Source: Hypomyces perniciosus (taxonomy: Eukaryota > Ascomycota > Sordariomycetes > Hypocreales > Hypocreaceae). Taken from it: 64,000 bases of DNA. The stretch covers positions 2,604,001 through 2,668,000 of the forward strand of contig SPDT01000007.1 of assembly GCA_008477525.1 (NCBI GenBank), in the 5' to 3' direction. Shown here piece by piece: positions 12,582 through 25,300 of this stretch (positions are counted from its first letter, which is position 1; each line of letters begins with the position of its first letter). Below the pieces are notes generated by a model. It saw only the letters and a program-made list of their open reading frames with translations, ran no database searches and was not told the origin of the DNA. Both the position numbers and the translations under genes were made by a program.

Positions 12582-12847
12582 TATTGGGTTAAGTAGGCTG
12601 GGGCCCTACCGCTTGCCGGCGCTAAGGAGCTTTTATCTGCTATATAAGCAGATACAAGCTAATACACACACCGCGTAAGCGATATATTAGACTATACAGG
12701 CGCTTATAAAGCGCCTGCATACAGCTTCTTCTTTATATTAACTATATGTATATATAGCAAGGCCACTACGGCATATTCTCTTTTATAGAATCAAGCTTCG
12801 TTTCCTATCTCTCTATACTTTATATAGCTGTGCCGCGCTCCGCTATA
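12582..12847 (+). repeat. 5' LTR of A-inner
   Basis: 266 bp. Differs from the 3' LTR mainly by C-to-T/G-to-A changes and a 2-bp indel near its end (GCCGCGCTCC against GCCGCTCC). Confidence 0.9.
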
Positions 12848-13846
12848 GTTATAAGCCCGGGTAATAACTATTAGAGTTACTAGAAACTTCTACTTTGATA
12901 TTATATCTCTCCTTATACCCTTTACCCTCGCATTTAAGCTGCTAAAGCTATCTTTTATAATAGATAATATAAGGGATATTGCTTTTATAAAGCTGGAATT
13001 AATAGTCTAGTGGATTAAGTAGATTACTGTTTTAACTAACTATATAACCACTACTAGGGTCTAGAATAGGATTAATTTTAATCTCTTTAATTAGTTGAAC
13101 GACTATTTCCCTGCTACTAGGCCACCTACTTTAATAGAAGTAAAGGAGTATGCAGTATAAAAGTTTAGTTTTAATGCCTTTGCGGCAGATATCTTTATTT
13201 ACTATAATAGTATACTTTAGGAGCACTAGTTTGATATTACTTTAGATAAAGAGAAGAGGAAGGCCAGCGATGCGATTCTGAATTAGATCTAGAAGACGGT
13301 TAACTCTAGTATCTATACTTTAGTCTTAGCAGACTTTAAAGCCGCAGCCCTAGCCTCTGCTGCTACTAGAGCAGCCTATAAAAACAATAGGGACTTTAAT
13401 GCTAAGTTTACTATTTGCTAAATCGTTAAGAAGCTTAAGGATTAACTAGCTCCTTATAAAGATATAATATACAAGGAAGTATACTTATCCTACTAATATA
13501 TATTATATAAAGTAAAGCGCGGGAATATTAGGCTAAAAGTATAGTATACCTATTAAGCGCGTATTTACGCGAGTGCAGTAAAGTATAAGCTTTTAAAGGT
13601 TATAAGAACAGCTTCTTAAACGGCTTTCCTTAAAGCTATCAGAGCACGCTTTACTTTAAGCTTCGCTGCCTACCACTTATACTATATAGATAGCCTGATC
13701 GAGAGTAGTAAAACAAATAAAATCTTTTCCTTTGATTAGTTTAAACGGCTTTTCCTAAATACTTTGAAGAACGCAGAGAACTATACTTATAGCTTTTACG
13801 CAACGCTTAGCAACTGCTCCAATAACGCATCAGGCAGTAGCAATAC
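12848..13846 (+). pseudogene. A-inner gag, first part
   Basis: Plus-strand translation gives a gag-like helical protein (ATRAAYKNNRDFNAKF, then AIRARFTLSFAAYHLYYID) broken by TAG/TAA codons. Element B (TSD AATAC) interrupts it, and it resumes at 20376. Mutation is moderate compared with the 36 kb region. Confidence 0.6.
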
Positions 13847-14426
13847 TGTTTAAGTAACAAGGTTATACTGAACCTTATTTATGTATGGCTTCTAGGAAGC
13901 TGCATACAACGCAGCAATAAGGAAACGACTGAGAGTCTAGTTGGGTTAACAATGGATAAACAATTGAATTGTAACTGAACTAATAGCTAGAAAGCTATAG
14001 AATATCTAGTGATGTGCGGCTTGTGTAGAAGTGATTGTATGAACAATAGCTTTGTCTTCTATAATAGTCCTCCGACTTAATAATAGGTGTGCGGTGGCAG
14101 AATTGGCTTTGTGGCCGCATTCCTATTTTCCGCAAAATTCATTTATATGTAAAATCGGTTAAATCGACTTACGGCCATATAAACGGGAAACCATTTTGGT
14201 CAGATTTTTCACAATAGCCATTATGCCCATTGTATTGAGTCTAGGGTAGGCGGGGTAGCCGATCCTAGCTTAATTGTTATTGTTGAGGATAATAGAAATT
14301 TCCTGACTTACACTGAAGTTCCTCCAGAACTCGGTCCTAGCGTCGGGCCTAATTCCGGGTCTAGCCAGAATAGGAAGGTTACCCAATTACACAGAAATCC
14401 TTGCTTTTTAGCCCTCCTTTTTAACA
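13847..14426 (-). repeat. 3' LTR of copia B
   Basis: 580 bp. Plus-strand ends TGTTTAAG and TTTTTAACA. Exact length match to 19791-20370 and to the solo LTR at 40020-40599. Confidence 0.92.
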
Positions 14427-14609
14427 CTCCCTCTAGAATAGATACTATCCTATATAACTTTAAAGTAGATATAGGATTTAGATATAGGAAAGTAACTAGA
14501 ATATAAACAATAAAAAGGATAGCTAATATAGCTAAAAATAATAGGAATAACTGGAATAGCTAATAGCTAAGAAATAGTTAATAACTATAAGAAAGAAAGA
14601 ATAAGGACT

Positions 14610-17600
14610 TTAGGTATAAACCTTAGGTAAAACCGTAAGATTAAGGAGACTTATAAAGTTCCTTAATTTCAGAACTGGAAGAGGCTTAGTAAGCCTGTCA
14701 GCAACTATTTTACTGGTTTCTAGATAGCTGACTGTAATAACGTTATTTTTAACCTGTTCCCTAATATAATTAAACCGTAATAGAGTGTGTTTTGTTCGAT
14801 TATAAAGGGTAGGGTTATTTAAGGTAGAAATAGCACCTTCATTATCGTTAAGTAGAGAGATTGGCTGTTTAATTGGTCGATCTACCTCTTTATATAGGCT
14901 AATAAGCCACTAAATCTCTCTAGTAGCTTCTATAAGAGCTATAAACTCTGCTTCTAGCGTAGAAAGACAGAGAGTTGAGCCCTTTTTCGATTTCCAGCTA
15001 ATTGGCCCACTAGCAACTATAATAATATAGCTATAAGTCGATTTGCTTGATTCTTTATCCCCAGCAAAATCACTATCGCAATAACCAATAGGTATAGGAC
15101 TAGATTTTCTAGTATATTAAATAGCTAGATCCTAGGTACTATTTAAATACCGTAATAGGTTGCGGGCTGCGTTTAAGTGCTCTTTATAAGGGCCTTGAAA
15201 TTATCTAGCTAGCCACTAGACTGGAAAGCTGGTATCTACTCGAGTATAAATTGTTAAGTAGATAATAGTATTAATAATAGCTTGAAAAAGCTTGGTATTA
15301 GCTTTATCCAGTTTAGTTATAGTCTTATTAGCTATAATAGAGGGCTGCAGGGGTAATTGGATAGGCTTAGAGTTTTAAAGGTTAAAAAACTCTATAGCTT
15401 CAGTAATATACTGTTTCTAGGAAAGCCAAAAAAGGCCTCTTTTTCTATCCCTGACTATCTAAACCCCTAAAAAGAAAGAGGCAAGGCCTCTATCTTCTAT
15501 AGTATAGACCTTATTAAAAGCTAGCTTTAGCTGGGCTATAGCTTCTTTATCTGGTCTAATAAGAAGACAGTTATCTATATAAGTAACGATAAAAATACCG
15601 TTATTTGGATTATAGAGAATAGCAGAGTCAGAAACTAAAGGATTATATCCTAGTTTATTTCCTAAGGCTTATAAAGCCTGTTGCCATTCTTTAGGGGACT
15701 GTTTTAGGCTGTAAAGAGCTTTCTGTAACTGAACAACCTGATCTATATCAGGGTTATAACCCAGCTTTCTAAGAATAGACTTAATCTTAGAGGAAGCTTA
15801 ACTGGCATAGTCTTTAAATCCTTCAGGGAAGTTGAGGAAGATAGTTTCCTTAAGTATCCCGTTGAGAAATGCACCAATAAAGTCGATTTGTTCGATTTCC
15901 CAGTTATAGATAGTAGCTAGGGCTAATAGAAGCCGCCAGGTAAAGGGAACAGCCGTTAAGGCGAACGTTTGGTTGAAATCTATTCCTTCTAGTTGTTGGA
16001 AGCCCCTAGCAACTAGCCTAGCTTTAAATTTAACTATTCTATTATTCTAGTCTTTTTTAATCTTTAAAACTAATCGACTAGTAATAAAATTCCTGCCTTT
16101 AGGAATACTATTACGCTTAATAAAGGCAAAGGTGTATTATTCGACTAGCTGGTTAAATTCGCTATAAATCGCTGCTAGCCACTTAGTCTTATCAGGACTA
16201 CGAAGTACTTGCTTAAGCGTTTAGGGGTCTTGTGCTGCAGCAGCTGGAAAGGCTAGCTTTCTAACGCTATTATAGAGAAAGTAGGATATATCTATATCTA
16301 TTAGATCCTCTATAACAGCAGAGTCTTATATAACTGGTATAGGAATAGGGGGAATAGCAGTGGGTACTCCCTCTGGAATAGGGTTAGGGAGTAAGGGATT
16401 AATATCCTGAGAGCTAGGAATTATTTGATCTATAGAATCTAGCTCTATTTCTCCCTCCAATTCCTTATTATCCTAACCTATAGTAGGTTCTAGGATTTAA
16501 AGCTTAGGAATCTTATCTTTATACAGCTTTATAGTTAATGATTTAAAGACTGTATATCTAGTTAAAATATAGATAAAATAGGTATTACTACCTAAGACTG
16601 CTAGTAGTCTCCCAGTTTTAGTTTTAGGGGCTAATTTATAGCCCTTAACCCTTTATTCTTGCGGAACGAATACTTTACAATAAAAGCCAATAATCCTATA
16701 TCTTTGCAGATCAGGCTTATAATCCTTATTAAAGTCTAGGTCTTTATATAATTCTTAATAAAGGGTAGAGTCCCTATTAGTAACAGCTGTATAGTTAACT
16801 AATTCAAGAACTGCAGTAATAATAAAATTCCAGAGATATAATAGCAGGTTAGCCGCTATAATAGTAGCCTATAGCCTCTCTAATAAAACTCTAATAGAGC
16901 GTTCTATTAGACTATTCTGCTTGTAAATGTAAGGGCTGCTATAGGAATATATAATTCCTAAAGAAAAGAACCAGGTCTAAAGTTCCTGATTAATTTCCTT
17001 TCCGCTATCATAATAAAATTCCTTAAAATACCGGTTATACTGCGTTTTCAGGCTATTTATAAAGCCTTGTATAGTAGCTAGAAGGGTGGGTCCACTACAA
17101 TCTCTTAAAAGGAATAGCCACCTATATCTTGATTTTCTATCGATAATTAAAAGACCAATAGGGGCCTTATTATAAGGCACTGGCTTTATAGAGAAAGTAT
17201 CAGCTTCTAAACGATTTAAAGAGGCTAGTGGATCAGGAATTAACTTTAAATAAAGCCTCCTAATAGCTTTGCCCTTATTATACGCTAAGCAGTGGAATTC
17301 AGTCTCTTTAATAGAATTAAAGTTAAGAATTCCAGTAGTTATTTTAGCTGTCTTCTTCAGTAGACTTAAGCTAATATGACCTAGTCTTTTATGCTATAAA
17401 AGGGCTAGCTTCAGCAGCTTATAGCTAGTACTATTAGTAATAGTATCTCCCTTTAGTTTAATTGGCTCAATAACCTCTAGATCTTCAGTAATAAAGGATT
17501 CCCTAGGCATACGGGGCCTTTCCTCTACAAGGGTATCCTCTGTAGGCTTATTCCCCCCTATTTCCTCAGGCAATAGGGGCATACGGGGCCCCTGATCCTC

Positions 17601-19511
17601 TACTTGGCCTGGGGTTTCAGGGAGTTTAAAGAGATCCTTTCCCTTAGGATTATTCTTTTTAATAAGCCTAGGACTAGATCTTGTTAGTTGATTTTTCGAA
17701 GCTGTTGCTTCTGGAATAGCTATATATTCCTTAGCCTTTTCCTTACTAATAGCAGGAATTTAAACCTGTATAGAGCTATAAGCTCTATAGCTATTTATAT
17801 AGCTGTATAGTGTAGTATATCCTTTAATAGTAAGGAAAAAACCATGTTTTAAGGGATTTAGCAGCCCTATTGGCTGCATTGACTTAGTAAAAAGAGTATT
17901 ATACTAAATATATCCTCTAGCTTAATAGTGCCTTAAACTACTTATAAGGTTAACATTTAACTGTAGGCAAAAGAGGGTATTTAGTAATATTATCTTTTTA
18001 TAGTTATTATCTTTATTAAGGATATTAAAAGTGGCTGTACCTATTCCTTTAAGTGTAATAGGACCCCTGCTAGTATAAATAACGCTTAGTTCCCTATTAT
18101 TAGGTCTATAGTCTATAAACTATTTCCTAGAATTAACTATATAAACTATAGATCCAGTATTATATAATAGACTATCCTAAATAGGAAGTCTAGGGGGTTT
18201 AGGTTTTTTAAAAGATTTAGAAGGCTTAAAAGGTTTTTTGCCTTTTTTAGCGTTTAGGGCTTATAGAAGATCTAGATTACTATTTGAACTACTAATAGAT
18301 TTAGTAGAAGACTCTTTTAATAGCTCTTCTGAGCTATGCCCTCTAGTAGTTAAATAATATATACTAGCAAACGCAGAATCATCTATAGCTTGCTTCTGGT
18401 TTTATTGATTCTTCTGATTCTTTTGATTTCCTTGATTCTTTTAATTTCCCTTCCTCTTTTAGGAATTAGAAGCTGGCTTTTAATTAGGGGATTTAGAAGG
18501 CCTTGAGGCCTTATTAACTTTATATACAGTAGAAGATGGATTCCTAGTTTCTTTTAATATATCTGCTATAAGAAACTAAATATTAAAACCTTTAGTAGAT
18601 TACCCTATAGCTCTACTAGATCTAATTGTTCCTTTAATTTATTTAGCCCATTAAGGAAAAGTTTTTTTTAAGGAATTTAAATATTAATTTACTTGGTCTA
18701 GTATATTAATATTAACCTTTGAAATAGCTAGCTTAGCTAATAAGCTGTTAAAAGTGGCATTAAATTTAGCTAAAGATCCTTTATAATTACTGTAATTTAA
18801 TAAGTGAAATTCCTTATAAAGGGAATCTCTCTGTAAAGTATTAGAGTAGCTATATTATCTCTTTAATACTAAAAATACTTCTTTTAGGCTTTAAATCTAA
18901 GTAATGGATATAGCAGGAATAGCTGTTAAGCTATCCTTAATTAATATAAGTAATAGGGCCTGTTCTAAATTAAATAAAGAATTAGCAACTATAGGATTTT
19001 CTATAAAAGTATAGTAATCTATAGCCTTTAGTATAATACTTAAAGACTGTTTCCACTAATTAAAATTATTAAGGCCTACTAGCTTATAGCTTTCTGGAAA
19101 GCTATAGACCTTTTTTAATGCCTCTTTAATAAGACTATTATTTAAAGTAGAAATAGTAGTTTAAGGTTAAGGAATAGATGTAAATGGAACCTGGACTAGT
19201 ATAGGAATAGGAGTAGAAGCTTGTATTGGCACTGAAATAGGGGCTATAGGGTTAACTTATATTGGACTAGTAGTCTATTATTAAAGCCCTAATATAGCAG
19301 CAGCTAGGCTAGCTAGAGTATTAGATAACTAAGTTATAGTATTATTCTGACCCTCTAACTATGCCTTTACTGTCTCAGTCAGAGCCCTCTGTGCCTGAAG
19401 CTCTTGTTTTATATTCTGCACCTGAATAAATAGATCCCTTTACCGCTGGGGAGAGCTATTATCCTCAATTAAGGAAATAGGGCTGCTAGGAGCCTTAATA
19501 GGTCGACTCAT
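14610..19511 (-). pseudogene. Copia B gag-pol polyprotein, disrupted
   Basis: A frame opening at the ATG at 19511 (MSRPIKAPSSP) has many stops and a few surviving blocks. Integrase is at 17180-16977 (LIIDRKSRYRWLFLLRDCSG and a following DSGKE). Reverse transcriptase is near 15.6 kb, where the usual YVDD reads YIDN (in FIVTYIDNCLLI). The RNase H end is near 14.7 kb (VADRLTKPLP), with a natural-looking stop at 14610-14612. It encodes no working protein. The stops are mostly TAG/TAA at likely Gln or Trp positions. Confidence 0.8.
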
Positions 19512-19790
19512 ACTGCTAATATCAGACCTATATCCTATAAAAATAGGGAATATACTATATAGTATATAGAAAATGTAATATAAGTAGTATTACTATAACT
19601 GTAACAGTATTTACAGTAAAAGCCTAAGAATAGCTTCTAGTAGCCAAAATCCAAGAATGCTGATATAAGCACTAGGATAAACACTGTAAAAACCCACTAT
19701 AAGTGCTGTAGTAGCGCTAAGGGAAGTGCTGTAACCACTAGAAAAATCCACTAATAGAGACCCGAGGAAAACTCTCCCGGGCTTATAACC

Positions 19791-20370
19791 TATTTAAGTA
19801 ACAAGGTTATACTGAACCTCATTTATATATAGCTTCTAGGAAGCTGCATACAACGCAGCAATAAGGAAACAACTAAGAGTCTAGTTAGGTTAACAATGGA
19901 TAAACAATTGAATTGTAACTGAACTAATAGCTAGAAAGCTATAGAATATCTAGTGATGTGCGGCTGGTGTAGAAGTGATTGTATGAACAATAGCTTTGTC
20001 TTCTACAATAGTCCTCCGACCTAATAATAGGTGTGCAGTGGCAGAATTGGCTTTGTGGCCGCATTCCTATTTTCCGCAAAATTCATTTGTATGTAAAATC
20101 GGTCAAATCGACTCACGGCCATACAAACGGGAAACCATTTTGGTCAGATTTTTCACAATGGCCATTATGCCCATTGTATTGAGTCTAGGGTAGGCGGGGT
20201 AGCCGATTCTAGCTTCATTGTTATCGTTGAGGATAACAGAAATTTCCTGACTTACACTGAAGTTCCTCCGGAACTCGGTCCTAGCGTCGGGCCTAATTCC
20301 GGGTCTAGCCAGAATAGGAAGGTTACCCAATTATACAGAAATCCTTGCTTTTTAGCCCTCCTTTTTAACA
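19791..20370 (-). repeat. 5' LTR of copia B
   Basis: 580 bp. The terminal dinucleotide at 19791 is TA instead of TG, a RIP-type change. The primer-binding site is immediately to its left. Confidence 0.92.
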
Positions 20371-20375
20371 AATAC

Positions 20376-20870
20376 ACGCTTAAAGCCTCCTATTAGCAAG
20401 GAGTGCCCTTATAGACCTGAAAGGCATACTTAGCCCCTAGACGACTGTAGTAAGGTATACGCTGCGCTTGCTGGAAGGCTTAATAAAAAAGGGAAATACA
20501 CTTTTACGCCTAAGTAGGCTATAGAGATTCGCGCGCGCCTATAAAAAGATAAATGGCAGGTTACCTGCAAGAAGCTTAGGAAAAGGGGTATTAACCTTAC
20601 TGCCCTAGTATAGGGAGGAATAGCCTTAACTATTATAGCTGCCTTAATCTCCCTAGACCTAATCGATAAGGAAGATATAAGCCCTGCAGTATACTCGATA
20701 AGTATATTGATATATACTGACATATAGGATATACTTTACCGCCTCTTCTAGAGTACCCTTTTTAATATATATAGTGCTATTTATTTTATAAATAGCAGGA
20801 ATTACCTTATTCCCGGCTCCTTTATCCTAAGTATAGAAGAGGACTATATTAAAGCAGGAGGAGCTAGCTA
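20376..20870 (+). pseudogene. A-inner gag, second part
   Basis: Continuation of A-inner gag after element B (TRLKPPISKECPYRPERHT), with several TAG codons. It ends at the AGCTA target site of gypsy C (20866-20870). Confidence 0.55.
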
Positions 20871-21132
20871 TGTCAGAGACCCTCTTTAGGGCAGACGGAT
20901 CGGGCGAGGGGCTGCGACCCTAGGGAAGAGTAGAGGAGGTTAAAGAGCAGTCACTTGGAGGAGAGATAGATGCTAACAAGCAGGTAACAAGCCAGAAACT
21001 AGTAGTTAGGTGTAGCAGCAGTAGTTTACTGGTCTCTGAAGTTCTATATCTTTAGGGACTACAGTTGCTCTTATATATGCATTCTGGCCCATGTGATATC
21101 ATGAGAGCTCCGGAGCTTCTGGTCTCCTAACA
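20871..21132 (-). repeat. 3' LTR of gypsy C
   Basis: 262 bp, TGTCAG..TAACA on the plus strand. Much less AT-shifted than the 5' copy. Confidence 0.85.
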
Positions 21133-21469
21133 GGCTGCCCCCCCTTTTATGGCATCGACCTTAATGCTGGCGAGGACCCTATATCTAACCAGCTCCTTTC
21201 CGGCTTCTGATACCCTATTGCTATGCTAAGCAGCAACCATTTCCTGTATAGACGCTTCTTTGAGCCCTAGACTCAAACACTTTAGCGTATACTTAGTAGC
21301 TTAAGAAGTTTCTGACCTTATAGTTTAAAAGCACGCTTCTATGCAATTAGACTTAAAGGGTAATAGAGAAATCCTATATAATAAGCTAACCCTTCGCTGC
21401 TAACGCATAAGTGATTTACTCTGTTTTTCTTCTCCTAATTTACTACTGCGTGCGAGTGTACTGTATATA

Positions 21470-21600
21470 TTCTTGCCCTACTTTTCTTTTTTTTTATAAC
21501 TTTAATTCCTGTTTACTTTTCTCTTTTCTTTCTTTTCTTCCTTTTTGTCTCTCTTTCTCTTTTGCCCTCTCTCTCCCTGTAGGCGCTTTTTTCTGTAAGT
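21470..21600. repeat. Polypyrimidine/polypurine tract in gypsy C
   Basis: About 130 bp almost purely C/T on the plus strand (runs of TTTCTT, CTCTCTCTC), so A/G on the coding strand of C. It lies between pol and the 3' LTR, not next to the LTR where the priming polypurine tract is. Confidence 0.7.
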
Positions 21601-22399
21601 ATTCCTTCCTCTCGCTTTTTATTACCAGCTAACCTATTATGCAATAGTAGTTTTCTTTTTTTAGTTTAGCCTGCTACTATAAGTTCTCTTTTTCCTTCTG
21701 CGATAGATATCGCTGCTTTATGAATTTTCTGTAGCTGATTCTTTACTATAACTTCCTATCTAATACACTTATAGCCCGGTTTTAGAAAATAACAGCAATC
21801 TTGCGGTATCCGAGAACCTCGATATAGCAAGCCTGTCTTCGCTTGCAGCTAGTGCTATCTTAATTGCATCTCTATTAAAATACCCTCCCTTTAAGATTAC
21901 TACGCCCTTATTAGTAAAACGCCGCAAAGCCGCTAGTAACTTAACCTAATAGGTGTTCTTATATAGATATAACTATTAGTTACTGCTAACTCGCTATAGA
22001 TGCCTTGCCTTATACTGTCGTTATCTTAACCTTTTAATTAAATAGAATGCGAAGTTAGGAAAAGAACCTCCCTAATACTATAATAATAAATGTAAGTTTT
22101 ATACCATTAAAAAGCAAAACTTTTTATATTAATTTATATTATATTAACTGCTTTTAAGAAATATTTTTATTATTTCTTAAATAATAAATCATGCAATTTA
22201 ATCGCCTGTTAATTTATTAATGCCGCTAAGGCATTAGTTTAATGTTCTTAAGAGTCCCCTATCGATAAGGTAAGTGTTTTAGTGTTGCTTTTTTATTATA
22301 TAATAGCGGCTAATAAGAACCTAGTCTATAATAGCACTATTATAAGTTTAATGCAAAAAGAACCTTATATCGATACAATAGAAGTTAGGCCTAGTTAAG

Positions 22400-25300
22400 G
22401 AGTAAAAAGAGAAAGAGTCTGCAGCGAATAAGTAGTGTCGCCGCCAAAATTTAAAACGCTTAAACCTTTAAGTTACTCTCGATTAGGCAAACTCTCTTAC
22501 TACTATTACTGCTATTATATATACTTTTATTCCAGTATATATTTCTTTATTTATAATAGGCAGTTCTCAGTTAATTACTGTATAATATATTAGTGTATTA
22601 AAATTCCTATATTTCCTTGGGTATATCCTACTATTATAAAAGATTGCGATAAAGTGCTATTTAAAGATAAAGAGAATTAGTTGTTATTTAATAGTAGTGT
22701 TGCCGCTTATTTACTGTAAGATATACGCTATTGCGAGTTTGTTTTCTGTTTTTAATTAACTGGTTAAAATTATACAGTACCCTGCTCCCTTTAACTTTAT
22801 AATGCTTGGTAGTAGTAGCTAGTCGTTTACTAGTAAATCGCTGCTTATACTTTTAAATCAATTTAGTATTAATAAAATTACTTTTCTTTTGCTAAGTATT
22901 ATTAATCTTTAAATAGTCTTTTTATTTAATTAAATATAAGTATTATATCCTTTTATATTTATAATTAATAATTTTCTTAACTTTGAATGTCTCTTTAGCG
23001 CTAAAAGGGTAATCTATTGGCTTAAAAGGTTCTCTTTTACAGCTATAATATAGTTTAAGATTTATAATATTGAAAATATTATGAATTTTAATAGAAGATA
23101 AGAGATAAATTTAATATATTAATCCACTTATTCTAATTTAGCGTTTAATCTAGTAAAGATTAATATACTTTTCAGTGAGTTTCTTGCTAAGTCGCTAGAG
23201 TTTTAGGTATTTTATAGAAAGTAATACCTAATCGCTAACAGCGAATTTCTTTTTAAGTCGGTAAGTATTATACCACTTCTTATATTTTTTTTTAGCTTTA
23301 TTATAGTATTTATTTAGCTATTTTACAGGTAGCTTAAAGCTTTTTTACCTTTATAATAGCATCGATATAATGTCTATAGTAGGTTAGTCTATTGTAACCT
23401 AGAGTGTTAGGCTTATAGCCAAGCAGTAAAAAAGCTGGTAAATAACTAGTTACAGAATATTCGGCACTATTATACATAGACTAAGTAAAAGACAATTTTT
23501 ATAGCCAGTTATCTTATTATTTACTGTAAAAAGAATGTAAATAATGCTTTAAAGCTTGATTCTGCTGTTTAGTTTAACTATTAGTCTATAGGTAAAAAGT
23601 GGTGCTAAGTCGCCGTTTATAAGTAAATAGGTAATAGAAACTTCGCTAAAATCCAGATTTAAATAATTAATCTCTGTTAGAGATAATTCCTTGTAGTGTT
23701 CTAAAAATTGGATAAATATGTTTTATAAAAAGGTCAGTAACTCCGCTGCTTATAATATACGCTATTATAGGTATATATAAGGTATATTTCGTGTATTAAT
23801 TAACGATAATAAGAATCATATTATATAGGTATTTGCCTTTATAGTTTGGGATTTCCGGCAAATCTATAATAAAATCTATAGAAATTTCTTTAAAGAGTCT
23901 TTCTGGTATTAGTAATGAAGCAAGTTCGCTATAAGGTTAATAGGTTCTCGCCTTTATTATCTGGTAAACGTAATATATAGATATATAACGCTTAATATCT
24001 CGCTTTATGCCTTGCCAATAATAGGTTAGTATAATGCGTTTTAAAGTATAACTAACTCCTTAGTGTCTAGCAGTTAGATTATTATAAAATAGTATTAAAA
24101 TCTCAGTATAAAGACCTATTAGTATATAAACTCTGCCTTGGTAGTAAATTAACTGGTTATTACTAATGACCTAATTGTTACTATAAGATATATTAATTAC
24201 TCCCTGGCTTTAAACCTTTTACTAAATAAAGTAATCTCTTTATTAAGCTTATAGGATAGCTGAGTATAAGGACTTTTATAGTTTTGGCGGCAAACCTGCA
24301 GTAGTCTGCCGTATAACCTGCGAACCAGCAGTTATAACTCTGGCCACTATACTCTATAGGTAGGCTATCTGCTAAATAGTATCTAGTCCCTATCCTTTAA
24401 CCTAGGGCGACGCTAAAGCAATGCTTCTATCTACAGGCAACCTTATATATTCCTAGTTACTATAGTGCGCTGCTGCAGATCCCTCTAGTTCATATAGGCT
24501 ATCGGCTTCTATACTATGAAAACGCTGTAAAATTATCGATATATAGCTTTACTGTAATTCTTTAATCTTAGTAAGATTATAAAAATCAGGGCATTAAGAT
24601 AAGGTATTAGCAGGGTTAAACTTCCTTAGCCTATACTTAATGCGAAAATTAAATAGAGCTAGCTTATTAAGAGCCTCTGCCTGCCAGCGTAAAAGCTTCT
24701 GCTTATCTATAAAGTAACAGTAGTTAAGATAGTCTATTATAACCTAAATCTCTATACCTATATAAGCTAGATAGTGTCTCTATATTCGGAAAGCCTCTAT
24801 AATAGCAAGAAATTCAGTATTAAGGGTATAATAATATAATTCAAAACTACTTAACTTTCTTAATATATATACTATAAAGTGCCAGGCATCTCGCTAGTAC
24901 TAAGCTAATACTGCCCTAATTATATAGTTTAATACATCTGTCTCTATATAAATTAGCGCCTCTGGGTTATAATATATTAAAACAGGTTTCTTTAAAAACT
25001 TTCCTTTAAGCTATTAAAAAGCTTTAAAAGCATTAGGCTCTAACTGTAAAAAACCTTCTCGCTTCCTATAAGTAAAATCTATTAAAGGTGCTGTAATTTT
25101 ACTGTAATTTTTAATAAAGCGATAGTAAAACCCTATAAATCCTAGAAATATAAAGATATTATAGATGCTTTTAAGTACTAGCCACTTAGTAATAGCTTAA
25201 ATATATAACTATTCTATCTTAATTTTATTGGGTATAATAATATATTTAAAGAAAGGTATTAAAGTAATATAAAAGATGCATTTATTAATATTAATATACA

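Larger units (their letters stand above)
13847..20370 (-). mobile_element. Ty1/copia element B (minus), complete length
   Basis: A 6524-bp LTR retrotransposon with two 580-bp LTRs (13847-14426 and 19791-20370) and a perfect 5-bp TSD AATAC (13842-13846, 20371-20375), inserted into gag of A-inner. The primer-binding site next to the 5' LTR reads GGTTATAAGCCCGGG on the minus strand. The polyprotein remnant runs minus from 19511 to 14610. Domain order gag-integrase-RT-RNase H marks it as copia. The LTRs differ from each other almost only by transitions. Confidence 0.93.

Noticed and set aside
21411..21632. 73-codon frame MIYSVFLLLIYYC
   Set aside because: It is a Phe/Leu/Ser-rich reading of the polypyrimidine tract in gypsy C, not a gene.
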